A stretch of DNA of 64,000 bases from contig NZ_CP075169.1 of assembly GCF_016865525.2 (NCBI RefSeq), positions 310,001 to 374,000 on the forward strand, in the 5' to 3' direction. The stretch is from Sodalis ligni (GTDB lineage Bacteria > Pseudomonadota > Gammaproteobacteria > Enterobacterales > Enterobacteriaceae). Shown here piece by piece: positions 30,796 through 39,091 of this stretch. Both the position numbers and the translations under genes were made by a program. Positions within the stretch are counted from its first letter, which is position 1; each line of letters begins with the position of its first letter. Under the pieces are notes generated by a model. The model was not told the origin of the DNA, searched no databases, and worked only from the letters and a program-made list of their open reading frames with translations.

Positions 30796-32134
30796 CTCTG
30801 GGGCAGTTTGGCGGGTTATTGGTCGTGTATCTGCTGGGACTGGTGTTTGTCCTGACGCTGACCTATCGGGAATTCAGGCGTATCAGATTTAACTTCAACG
30901 TGTTTTTTCGGTGCTCTACCTGCTGACCTTTTATCTCGGCTTCCCGTTTACCTGCGTACTGGTCTTCCGTTATAACGTCCAGGTGGTGCCCGCGGAGTAT
31001 CTGATGTACGCCCTGCTGGCAGCCACGTCGTTTTACGGTATTTATTATGTCAGCTATAAAACACGCTGGTTTGCCCCAACGCAAACCCGCCCCATCGGGC
31101 TGCTGGCGTTTAACCGGGTAGAGGCCCATCTGGTCTGGGTAATACTGGCGCTCATTGCCGTCGGGACCGTGGGGGTCTTTTTTATACACAACGGCTTCCT
31201 GCTGTTTCGCCTGCAATCCTACAGCCAGATTTTTTCCCGCGATGTCTCCGATGTGGCGCTCAAGCGGTTTTTCTATTTCTTTATTCCGGCGATGCTGGTG
31301 CTCTATTTTCTCAATCCCCACCGCCGCAGCTGGCTGCTGTTCCTGCTCAGTACCGTTGCCTTCGGCATCTTCACCTATATGGTGGTGGGGGGAACCCGGG
31401 CCAATATCATTATCGCCTTTGCCCTGTTCCTGTTTATCGGGATACAGCGCGGCTGGATAAGCCTGTGGATACTGGGCGGCGCAGGGGTGATGGCGATTGC
31501 GGGCATGTTCTGGCTGGCGCTGAAACGCTATGGACTGAATGTCAAGGGCGACGAAGCCTTCTACACTTTTTTGTATCTGACGCGCGACACGTTCTCCCCC
31601 TGGGAAAACCTGGCGTTGCTGTTGCAAAATGGCGATAAAATCATTTTTCAGGGACTGGCGCCGATTGTTCGGGATTTTTATGTTTTCATCCCCGGTTGGG
31701 TATGGCCGGAACGGCCTAATCTGGTATTGAATACCGCCAATTATTTCACTTGGAATGTATTGGATAACCATTCCGGCCTGGCGATTTCCCCGACGCTTAT
31801 CGGCTCGTTACTGGTGATGGGGGGCGTTGTATTCATTCCTCTCGGCGCTATCGCGGTGGGCCTGATCCTGAAAATGTTCGATACCCTTTATGAGCGCGGC
31901 AAGGCAGCGTCAGATCGCTATCGCTCGGCTATATTGCAGGCGTTCTGTTTTGGCGCGGTATTCAATATCATTGTGCTGGTGCGGGAAGGCGTCGATGCGT
32001 TCGTTTCCCGGGTAGTGTTTTTTTGTTTGATATACGGATTTTGCCTGGTACTGGCTAAATTGCTTTTTTGGTTGCTTGACCGCGCGGGACTGATACGACC
32101 CCGGCAGCCGCGGGGAACGACAGAGGCGTTATAA
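30792..32134 (+). pseudogene. wzyE: ECA polymerase WzyE, one-base frameshift near codon 40
   Basis: The ATG overlaps the rffT stop and reads [15 protein letters not shown] through [12 protein letters not shown], then a T6 run (near 30905) puts it into RCSTC and a stop at 30926. With one more T it continues [20 protein letters not shown] and runs to 32134, matching WzyE throughout ([38 protein letters not shown]). It is about 447 residues if repaired, near the E. coli 450. A GTG at 30911 could start a version lacking the first membrane helix. Either the gene is broken in vivo, or it is rescued by slippage, or one T was missed in sequencing. Confidence 0.9.
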
Positions 32135-32159
32135 TCACCCCTCTGCAAGGATAAAAAAC

Positions 32160-32900
32160 ATGGATAACATTGACGGGGTACCTCAGTACCGGATTCGCGG
32201 TTTGGCTATCTGGGGCTTTCGCGACCAACAACACTGTGTGGATTACCTGTTTGACGGCCACCGGGTCAAAACCGGCTGTCTGGTGGCAATGAACGCCGAG
32301 AAGGTGTTGAAGGCGGAACGGGACGCCGCTCTGTTTGCGCTGCTTAATGAAGCGGAAATCAAATATGCCGACGGCATCAGCATCGTGCGTTCTATCCGTC
32401 GCAAATACGTCTCTGCCCGGGTTACCCGCATCGCCGGCGCCGATTTATGGGAAGGCATCATGGAGCGGGCGGGTAAGACGGGTACGCCGGTATTTCTAAT
32501 CGGCAGCCGGCCGGCGGTGCTGGAGCAAACCGCGGCGATTTTACGCGCCAAATGGAACGTCGTCATTGTCGGCTGTCGGGACGGTTATTTCACCGAAGAC
32601 GAAAAGCCCGCTCTCTACAACCTGATCCGGGAGAGCGGCGCGGCCATTGTCACGGTGGCAATGGGATCGCCCCGGCAGGAGAACATCATGTTCGAGTGCC
32701 GGCGCTATCACCCGGATGCGCTGTATATGGGCGTAGGCGGCACCTATGATGTTTTCACCGGACATGTCAGGCGCGCCCCTCTCATCTGGCGTAATATGGG
32801 CCTGGAATGGCTCTATCGGCTGCTGAGCCAGCCGGGTCGCATCTGGCGCCAGTGCAAACTTTTACGTTTTGTGGGTTATTATGTCAGCGGGCGCCTTTAA
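32160..32900 (+). CDS. wecG: UDP-ManNAcA transferase WecG
   Basis: 246 residues (rffM), WecG/TagA/CpsF family; adds ManNAcA to Und-PP-GlcNAc giving lipid II. Contains [31 protein letters not shown] and [19 protein letters not shown], all family signatures. Last gene of the ECA operon, followed by the tRNA array. Confidence 0.97.
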   Translation: MDNIDGVPQYRIRGLAIWGFRDQQHCVDYLFDGHRVKTGCLVAMNAEKVLKAERDAALFALLNEAEIKYADGISIVRSIRRKYVSARVTRIAGADLWEGIMERAGKTGTPVFLIGSRPAVLEQTAAILRAKWNVVIVGCRDGYFTEDEKPALYNLIRESGAAIVTVAMGSPRQENIMFECRRYHPDALYMGVGGTYDVFTGHVRRAPLIWRNMGLEWLYRLLSQPGRIWRQCKLLRFVGYYVSGRL

Positions 32901-32954
32901 TGGGCAGGAAATGAGCAAAGCGTCATCAAACACATCAAAAGTATGAAAAAGCAC

Positions 32955-32983
32955 TAGACAGTCAGGCCGCGATTCCGTACTAT
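32955..32983 (+). promoter_or_regulatory. sigma-70 promoter of the tRNA operon
   Basis: TAGACA (-35) and TACTAT (-10) are separated by exactly 17 bp, followed by a C-rich discriminator (CCCCACCCGC) typical of growth-rate-controlled stable RNA promoters. It lies 22 nt before the first tRNA. Confidence 0.7.
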
Positions 32984-33004
32984 CCCCACCCGCAACGGCG
33001 CTAA

Positions 33005-33081
<77 letters not shown>

Positions 33082-33137
33082 TTTTTAGTGCGCAAGTGCT
33101 GTAGCAGTTGCTTCGCCGCGTTGCGGTAATTGGTAAT

Positions 33138-33214
33138 GGTGATTGTAGCTCAGTTGGTAGAGCCCTGGATTGTGATTCCAGTTGTCGTGGGTTCGAGTCC
33201 CATCAGTCACCCCA
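33138..33214 (+). tRNA. hisR: tRNA-His (GTG)
   Basis: 77 nt including the extra G(-1) typical of tRNA-His. Acceptor GGTGATT pairs with AGTCACC with one wobble. The anticodon GTG lies in the ATTGTGATT loop. CCA is encoded. Confidence 0.97.
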
Positions 33215-33228
33215 GAATCAGTGGGCAT

Positions 33229-33315
33229 GCGAAGGTGGCGGAATTGGTAGACGCGCTAGCTTCAGGTGTTAGTGTCCTTACGGACGTGAGGGTTCAAGTC
33301 CCTCTCTTCGCACCA
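33229..33315 (+). tRNA. leuT: tRNA-Leu (CAG)
   Basis: 87 nt class II tRNA with a long variable arm (TGTCCTTACGGACGT). Anticodon CAG lies in CTTCAGGTG. Acceptor GCGAAGG pairs with the 3' end CTTCGC. CCA is encoded. Confidence 0.97.
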
Positions 33316-33439
33316 CAACCTTGATATATCGATTGTCGGTATCCTATGTCTTTCCCTGTACAGCCTATCCGCTTGACGGCGGTTATGAATGCAGTGGCTT
33401 GTAGTATGCCTTGTCAGAAAATGTAAAGACGCAAGAAAT

Positions 33440-33516
33440 CGGCGAGTAGCGCAGCTTGGTAGCGCAACTGGTTTGGGACCAGTGGGTCGGAGGTTCGAAT
33501 CCTCTCTCGCCGACCA
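33440..33516 (+). tRNA. proM: tRNA-Pro (TGG)
   Basis: 77 nt. Acceptor CGGCGAG pairs with CTCGCCG. Anticodon TGG lies in GTTTGGGAC. CCA is encoded. Last backbone gene before the T6SS island. Confidence 0.97.
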
Positions 33517-33570
33517 AATTCCTCAAAGGCTTAGCCTGTTGACCTTCGGTCTGAGCTATAAAAGCTAAGA

Positions 33571-33600
33571 AACAGTAAGTTATTATGACTTGCTGTTTTT
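33571..33600 (+). terminator. terminator of the tRNA operon
   Basis: ACAGTAAGT / ACTTGCTGT stem (one G.T pair, 7-nt loop) followed by T5, about 55 nt after tRNA-Pro. Confidence 0.75.
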
Positions 33601-33603
33601 GTC

Positions 33604-34238
33604 TTTAGCGTTTCCCGTATTTTGTTATACCCTCCAGGTATTGACTGACATAGTGCCGATGCATCCGCCCGACGCCAACTTCCCGATAAAGCTCAATCAC
33701 CGTATCGCCCAAAAGCCGATTCTGAAATCTGCTCTATACTTGTTTAGGGATTCTACGCATTTTCTCGGCATCTTCATCAAGGATGGCTGGTATGTTGAGG
33801 AAAACAGAGTAGGCTGGCAGTGAGGCGTTACTACCTGAAAATCATTAACCTAATTTTTCATAAATATAAATAGAATATGATGTATTCTAGCAAAAATTAA
33901 CGTTTTCAGTTAAAACCTTGGTGAAAATATATTTTTCGCCGTGAAATTGTCAAAAGTGATTATTTATGGACAGCAAAACTGCCATATGACCAATAGCCGA
34001 GAATAATTGCAGGCGGCATACTTATATGAAAAATTAAGTCGGCTTTTTGAAAGGTGAAATGCCATGATGTGCGTTCGTAAAAAACGCCGGCATCTATCAT
34101 TCAGCCGCCGCATGTTGTATCGTGCTGAAAATTTATTGAGGAAATCCTCTTTGTGGTCACCTTTTTATTAGAAAGTTTAAAACTCGCCGGATAGAGCATA
34201 CGTCCTTAGAAAGCATAAGAGTCGATGAGAGGTAAAAA
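33604..34238. other. A+T-rich region before the T6SS island
   Basis: No supported gene over about 630 bp. The composition becomes clearly A+T-richer than the ECA operon. It probably holds the promoter for the rightward T6SS arm. No copy of the tRNA-Pro 3' end that would mark a tRNA-type attachment site is seen here. Confidence 0.45.
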
Positions 34239-34520
34239 ATGGAAGTTGATTTCTTATTAATTGAAAACGATGGAAAAACATCCATTTATCGGGATGAATT
34301 CAAAATCGGGCGTATCTTGGTGACACCAAAAATGACCTTGCTGGGTATGGCCCAAAGCAAAAAGAGGAAGTCAGTTCCGGCTGCCAGGAGTTATGAAACG
34401 GTTGTTCATATCAGCGCTGACGGACAGCGGTACGCGGTAGCATTTTCGGGGAAAACGTTATCCGCGCATGAAACCGATGAGTTAATCAAAAGGTCAGTTC
34501 CGAAACCGCTGCCGCTGTAA
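34239..34520 (+). CDS. small hypothetical protein at the T6SS island edge
   Basis: 93 residues starting MEVDFLLIENDGKTSIYRDE, with KRKSVPAARSYETVVHISAD in the middle and a short proline-rich end. GAGAGG precedes the ATG at good spacing. It is soluble and predicted mostly beta, with no signal peptide. No family is recognised. Its place at the head of the T6SS arm suggests a cargo, adaptor or immunity role, but nothing in the sequence shows this. Confidence 0.55.
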   Translation: MEVDFLLIENDGKTSIYRDEFKIGRILVTPKMTLLGMAQSKKRKSVPAARSYETVVHISADGQRYAVAFSGKTLSAHETDELIKRSVPKPLPL

Positions 34521-34873
34521 AAACTCCTTTCAAGCTATCGTCTCGCTCAGCGCAGATGGAAAGGGTGTAGAGGCAGTTGATGCTCCATTCTCGTTATTTC
34601 CCGTCTTATCAGATCATTGCTTGATTAAAAGTTAGGTTGGCCGGAACATTTTTAGCCATTGTTGGTGTATCAACCTTCGTTGCTGAAATATCTTGGTTGC
34701 GGCATTGATAACATTGCATATTTTCAATAACTCATACGTTATGAAATAATTTAACACTCTTTAATCTAATAATGAAGAATTATTCGGCTTATTCATTTTA
34801 CTTCATTGTCGAAAGAGGCAAGTCACTAATTTAAATGAGCATTAAATCGCTGTGACTGATTTGGGAGGCCCTT
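34521..34873. other. non-coding gap
   Basis: About 350 bp, A+T-rich, with no supported gene or clear hairpin terminator. It may carry a promoter for the next gene. Confidence 0.4.
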
Positions 34874-35113
34874 GTGGCTAAATTTTTAATGATTGGCGGT
34901 TCCTTAGATGGACAAATACTCGAAAAAACCTACCCACGAGAAGTGATCCATAAACTTAATAATAACATAAAGTTAGGACCGGTAAGCGAGGCGGCGCAAA
35001 TAGTGGAAATTAGCACTATTGAAACATATTGGGTGCACCATGCCTATTTTGAAGGGAAATTATATGCCTATGCCAGTTTAAAACCCTACAATCCCATAAA
35101 GTCAATGCGTTAA
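34874..35113 (+). CDS. small hypothetical protein at the T6SS island edge
   Basis: 79 residues from a GTG start behind GGGAGG. It begins AKFLMIGGSLDGQILEKTYP and contains the aromatic stretch TYWVHHAYFEGKLYAYASLK. The MIGGSLDGQ opening recalls small phage-type proteins of unknown function. No signal peptide or membrane segment. Function unknown. Confidence 0.55.
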   Translation: MAKFLMIGGSLDGQILEKTYPREVIHKLNNNIKLGPVSEAAQIVEISTIETYWVHHAYFEGKLYAYASLKPYNPIKSMR

Positions 35114-35459
35114 TCAAAGCATCGGCCCTAGAGGCATTGAAATAGCCTGTCCGGTGAGGCGTATGGAAATGAGTCAAGAATATTGTTTAGGTTGACCACA
35201 ATATTTATCATGCCATCGCTAAATTCCTTTGCAAACGGGCCGTAAGAAAGTCTTGCCTGGCGCAGTGCCGCGCTGAAACTGATAATAAAAGATCCTCATT
35301 ATGAGGAAAACGAACGCTCTATGAGTAGGATCTGGCGAAATATTCGGTTGATAACCCGGTAGTCATCAATGCTGTTAATATTCAAAATCAGGTTATTACC
35401 TTATAGGATGCACTCTGGTTTACACGTAAATTAATCATCATGATTTTTACCCACCTTTG
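35114..35459. other. non-coding gap before the PAAR-like gene
   Basis: About 345 bp with no supported gene on either strand. No strong terminator or operator is recognised. Confidence 0.4.
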
Positions 35460-35870
35460 ATGAAAAAGGTAAAACCAGTGTTCGCAAACTGTCAGCTTTT
35501 CGGCATGGATCTCGGGTTCCCTGATGTCTGTTTGACGCCTGCGCCCTTGCCGGTTCCGGTGCCTTACCCCAACGTGGCAATGGGATTTATGGCCACGCCG
35601 CGCACCTATAAAATCCTATTTTCCGGTTTGCCGGCACATAATATGTCCACGCTGACCTATGCCAGTATGGGCGATAACGCCGGGGTAAATCTGGGCGTGG
35701 TTTCCGGGACGGTCATGGGGACATCGCGTCATTTGACCGGTGCATTTACCACCTTGATTAAAGGCTCCCCCGCCACTCGTTTAACCAGCCTAACGTTACA
35801 AAACGGCAATAATACGGTGGGCATGCGTCTCATTCCCAGCCAATTCAAGGTCATGATGCTCGGCATATGA
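35460..35870 (+). CDS. DUF4150 / PAAR-like T6SS spike tip protein
   Basis: 136 residues. The conserved text FPDVCLTPAPLPVPVPYPNV, then GLPAHNMSTLTYASMGDNAG, GTVMGTSRHLTGAFTTL and PATRLTSLTLQNG is that of DUF4150 (PAAR-like) proteins, thought to cap VgrG and connect effectors. No toxin domain is fused. Its usual companions DUF2169, DUF3540 and pentapeptide proteins are in the leftward arm of the same cluster. ATG start chosen 3 nt inside a TTG. Confidence 0.88.
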   Translation: MKKVKPVFANCQLFGMDLGFPDVCLTPAPLPVPVPYPNVAMGFMATPRTYKILFSGLPAHNMSTLTYASMGDNAGVNLGVVSGTVMGTSRHLTGAFTTLIKGSPATRLTSLTLQNGNNTVGMRLIPSQFKVMMLGI

Positions 35871-35961
35871 CGGTCAAACGTTTAAAAAATTCCTATTGAA
35901 ATATTCAGGAACGATTTTGCCTTTTTCCGCTAGTGCGCCCCGTATTACAGAGATAGTGTTT

Positions 35962-36477
35962 ATGACGTTGTCGTTTAGACCGCATGCTGAATGTTTTCAT
36001 TTGCTCCGTATGATTTTTTTTCTCAGCTTTTTCCTCCTCGGCGGTTGTGCTGCTAAGGAGGAGCCTGCCGGCCGTTGTTATTCGCTGGCGTTTGTAGCTG
36101 AAGGCGAAGCAAACGGCGGTTCGCCGTTAAAAATACATCTCTTTCTTTTAACCGATCGGTCTGCATTTATGTCAGCAATTTGTGCTGATTTGCAGGGCGA
36201 TATCAATACAAAACTTGCAAATGCGCTTTTGGATAAAAAACATTTTTTTTTGTTGCCTGATGTACCTCTCACCGAACAAACCCTGACGGTTGTGCCTGGG
36301 GCAAAATTTATCGGGATCTTTGCCGAGTACAAGCATATAGCGCACCAGCATTGGCGATTTCTGCTGCCCTTGGAAGATGCGGACCGCTCCCCGTTATGGC
36401 GGCGGTTTTGGCCCGATGACGCCGATGCTTTCAAGCAGATTATTGTAGTTTCCCGCGACGGCTTGCGGCTCCCATGA
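35962..36477 (+). CDS. tssJ: T6SS outer-membrane lipoprotein TssJ
   Basis: 171 residues. A hydrophobic signal (MIFFLSFFLLGGC) ends in lipobox LGGC with Cys29 as the lipidation site. The mature domain (PLKIHLFLLTDRSAFMSAIC, then LLPDVPLTEQTLTVVPGAKF and FIGIFAEYKHIAHQHWRFLL) matches TssJ/VasD transthyretin-like proteins. It anchors the TssLM complex to the outer membrane. An internal ATG at 36010 would also leave a complete signal. tssK follows 63 nt later. Confidence 0.9.
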   Translation: MTLSFRPHAECFHLLRMIFFLSFFLLGGCAAKEEPAGRCYSLAFVAEGEANGGSPLKIHLFLLTDRSAFMSAICADLQGDINTKLANALLDKKHFFLLPDVPLTEQTLTVVPGAKFIGIFAEYKHIAHQHWRFLLPLEDADRSPLWRRFWPDDADAFKQIIVVSRDGLRLP

Positions 36478-36539
36478 CCCATGAGCAGCAATGTGCGCAT
36501 CCGCCGTACCGGGACCAAAGTAAATTCAGGAGAGCAACC

Positions 36540-37892
36540 ATGAAAAACGTGCAGAAAGTTCTTTGGATGGAAGGCATGTTTTTGCGGCCGCACCATTTTC
36601 AGCAGGCGGAAGAGTACCTGGAAGATTGTCATCGGCGTCTGCGACAGGGCGCCTATATCTGGGGCTTTTCCTCCCTGTCGGTGGATGAGAGCCTGCTGGC
36701 GTTCGGCAAAGTCGCGTTGGCCGGTGCCGAAGGCCTGTTCCCCGACGGTACGGCTTTTCATTTTTCCGGCGCCGACGCGGCGCCGGCGGTCATGGATATC
36801 CGCGCCGATCAAGGCGGAGCGATCATCCTGCTGGCGCTGCCGATAACGCGTGCCGGACGCGAATCGGTGACCTTCACCGATTCGGCGGATTCGCTGGCGC
36901 GTTATCTAGGGGTTGAAAAGGAAGTTATCGACACAAATGCGCTCTCCACCGGCAGCGCAATGGTGTACTGCGGTAAGCTGCGGCTGCGGTTGATGCCGGA
37001 AAGCGAGCTTAATGGCGAATGGCTATCGCTCGGGGCGGTGCGTATTAAAACGGTGCATCAGGATGGCAGCGTCACGCTGGATCCCGACTATATTCCCCCG
37101 TTGTTGAATAGTCGAGCCAGCACGGTACTGCAGGGATTCAAACAAGAACTGGCAGGGCTCTTGCGTCAGCGCCGGAGACAACTTAGCCGCTATATTCAGC
37201 AATGCGACGGTAACCGGGAAATCTATCGGGATTTCATGCTGCAGTCGCTGATTCACCGTTTCAGCGCTGAGTTGGATCACGTTTCGGCGTTACCTTCAGT
37301 GCATCCCGAGCGGCTGTTTGCCCATTGGTTGTCCATGGCGCTTGAACTGACGGTGTGTCATCCGCCTTACTATTTTGACGGCGACATTCCACGTTATAAC
37401 CATCGGGATGCCGGACGCTGTTTTTCCAATCTGATGCTGAAATTACGCCAGGGATTATTCATCGCCAGGGAGGAGTATGCGATATCTTTGCCGTTAACTA
37501 ATCAAATGCCGGGCTTAAGCGTGGCCACGTTGCCCCATCCTGAAATGGTGCGGAATTTTGATTTTATTTTGGCAGTGCAGGGAGATTTCGGATCGGATGA
37601 GCAGTTCGCCCATTTTCTGGCGCAGATTAAAATAGCCCCCACCGGCCGGATAAACGATGTGGTGCAGTTGCAGCTGCCCGGGATTTCATTGAATGTTATG
37701 ACGCAAGCGCCGAAGCAACTCGTTGGCCTGCACGGCTGGCAATATATTGCATTGGATAACCATGGTCCGTTATGGCCGGAGATTGAAAAAACCGGCGCCT
37801 TCGCTTTCTATCTTGGCGGTGAGTTCTCCGACCGAGCGCTCGCTTTTTGGGCCGTCAGGCGCCGGTCCTCCGTGGGAGATGGCGGAAAATGA
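36540..37892 (+). CDS. tssK: T6SS baseplate protein TssK
   Basis: 450 residues, opening KVLWMEGMFLRPHHFQQAEE, the hallmark of TssK/VasE/ImpJ. It is a trimeric linker between baseplate wedges (TssEFG) and the TssLM membrane complex. AGGAGAG precedes the ATG at 36540; an upstream frame start at 36474 is rejected. Length normal. TGA overlaps the tssL ATG. Confidence 0.95.
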   Translation: MKNVQKVLWMEGMFLRPHHFQQAEEYLEDCHRRLRQGAYIWGFSSLSVDESLLAFGKVALAGAEGLFPDGTAFHFSGADAAPAVMDIRADQGGAIILLALPITRAGRESVTFTDSADSLARYLGVEKEVIDTNALSTGSAMVYCGKLRLRLMPESELNGEWLSLGAVRIKTVHQDGSVTLDPDYIPPLLNSRASTVLQGFKQELAGLLRQRRRQLSRYIQQCDGNREIYRDFMLQSLIHRFSAELDHVSALPSVHPERLFAHWLSMALELTVCHPPYYFDGDIPRYNHRDAGRCFSNLMLKLRQGLFIAREEYAISLPLTNQMPGLSVATLPHPEMVRNFDFILAVQGDFGSDEQFAHFLAQIKIAPTGRINDVVQLQLPGISLNVMTQAPKQLVGLHGWQYIALDNHGPLWPEIEKTGAFAFYLGGEFSDRALAFWAVRRRSSVGDGGK

Positions 37893-39088
37893 TAGGGGCA
37901 AATGAATATAGCCCGACGCCAGGGGCGCATTATAACCATTTGTTAATTAACTCTTTTACAATTTTGAATGCTATTGCACATTTCCGTTTTGTCCCGGGGC
38001 CGCCTGATCTTGCCGCCCTGCGACAAACAATGATCAATGAGGTGCGCCATTTTGAACAGGCTTGCCAGCGTCTCGGCTTGTCTGATGAGGAGATCAATGG
38101 GGCTCGCTATTGTCTATGTAGCTCGTTGGATGAAGCGGCAGCCCTGACCGAATGGGGGAAAAGCGATATTTGGGCCGGTAACGGCCTGTTGCTGACTTTT
38201 CATAATGAAACCCACGGCGGCGAAAAATTTTTCCAGATTATGGATACGCTGTCCCAACAACCGGACAAACATACCGATCTGCTGGAACTCATTTATTTCT
38301 GTTTAATGTTGGGTTTTGGCGGCCGTTACCGCGTGATTGAAAACGGTATTTACCGGCTCCAGATCATCACCCTGGATTTGGCGCGGCAATTGCGTAAAAC
38401 CAAAGGGGAGTATGCCGCGCCGTTAAGCCTGCCGCTTTTTTCTCCGGTGACTCCTCGGCGCGCCGGCCGGCCGGGACTGTTGCTGCTGAGCGTCTTGCTT
38501 GTCGGTCTGGCCGCCAGTACCACCTATATTTGGCTTAATCAACGTCTCGAGCGGGTTGCCGAGCGGGTGCAAGAACAATTATACGGGTTGCCGTTGCCCA
38601 AGGCCAAGCCCCCTTTTGGCGGCATATCCCTGGCCGCGTTACGGCAACATTTCAAAGATGATATCGCCTCGGGAAAAATGGACATTGTCTTGCGGGAGGG
38701 GAACATCGTGATTTCACTGTGCGGCGGCGATCTGTTCGGCTCTGCTCGTGCGCGGCTCAACGCCGGTTACAAACCGGTGATTAGTCAATTGGCCCGGCTG
38801 ATGCTAATGCACTCCGGTCCGATCATCGTCACGGGTTACAGTGATAATCAAAAAATCCGCACACCGGAATACCCGTCCAATGAAGCATTATCCCTGGCAC
38901 GGGCGGAAGCGGTGGCGCGTCTATTGCGCTGTTCGCTGCGTCCGTCGCAACGGGTGCTGGCGGAAAGCGCCGCCGACGCCGCGCCCTTATTGCCGAACAA
39001 TACGGCCAAAAACCGGGCTATCAATCGTCGGATAGAGATTGTTTTTCCATTGACGGTGCTCAACGCCGCAGACGGGGGCAGGGAATAA
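37889..39088 (+). CDS. tssL: T6SS membrane protein TssL with C-terminal OmpA domain
   Basis: 399 residues. The N-terminal DotU domain (CLCSSLDEAAALTEWGKSDI, then LLLTFHNETHGGEKFFQIMD) is cytoplasmic. One membrane helix (LLLLSVLLVGLAASTTYIWL, about 195-214) follows. The periplasmic part ends in an OmpA-type peptidoglycan-binding domain (IIVTGYSDN, then NEALSLARAEAVARLL and NRAINRRIEIVF). This is the longer, self-anchoring TssL form. Start overlaps tssK by 4 nt; tssM begins 3 nt after the stop. Confidence 0.95.
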   Translation: MIGANEYSPTPGAHYNHLLINSFTILNAIAHFRFVPGPPDLAALRQTMINEVRHFEQACQRLGLSDEEINGARYCLCSSLDEAAALTEWGKSDIWAGNGLLLTFHNETHGGEKFFQIMDTLSQQPDKHTDLLELIYFCLMLGFGGRYRVIENGIYRLQIITLDLARQLRKTKGEYAAPLSLPLFSPVTPRRAGRPGLLLLSVLLVGLAASTTYIWLNQRLERVAERVQEQLYGLPLPKAKPPFGGISLAALRQHFKDDIASGKMDIVLREGNIVISLCGGDLFGSARARLNAGYKPVISQLARLMLMHSGPIIVTGYSDNQKIRTPEYPSNEALSLARAEAVARLLRCSLRPSQRVLAESAADAAPLLPNNTAKNRAINRRIEIVFPLTVLNAADGGRE

Positions 39089-39091
39089 ACC

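Noticed and set aside
30863..31771. 302-codon minus-strand frame
   Set aside because: Antisense to wzyE; low-complexity His/Gln/Arg-rich text typical of shadow frames.
33590..33823. 77-codon frame after the tRNA terminator
   Set aside because: Starts inside the terminator T-run, has no ribosome site and matches no family.
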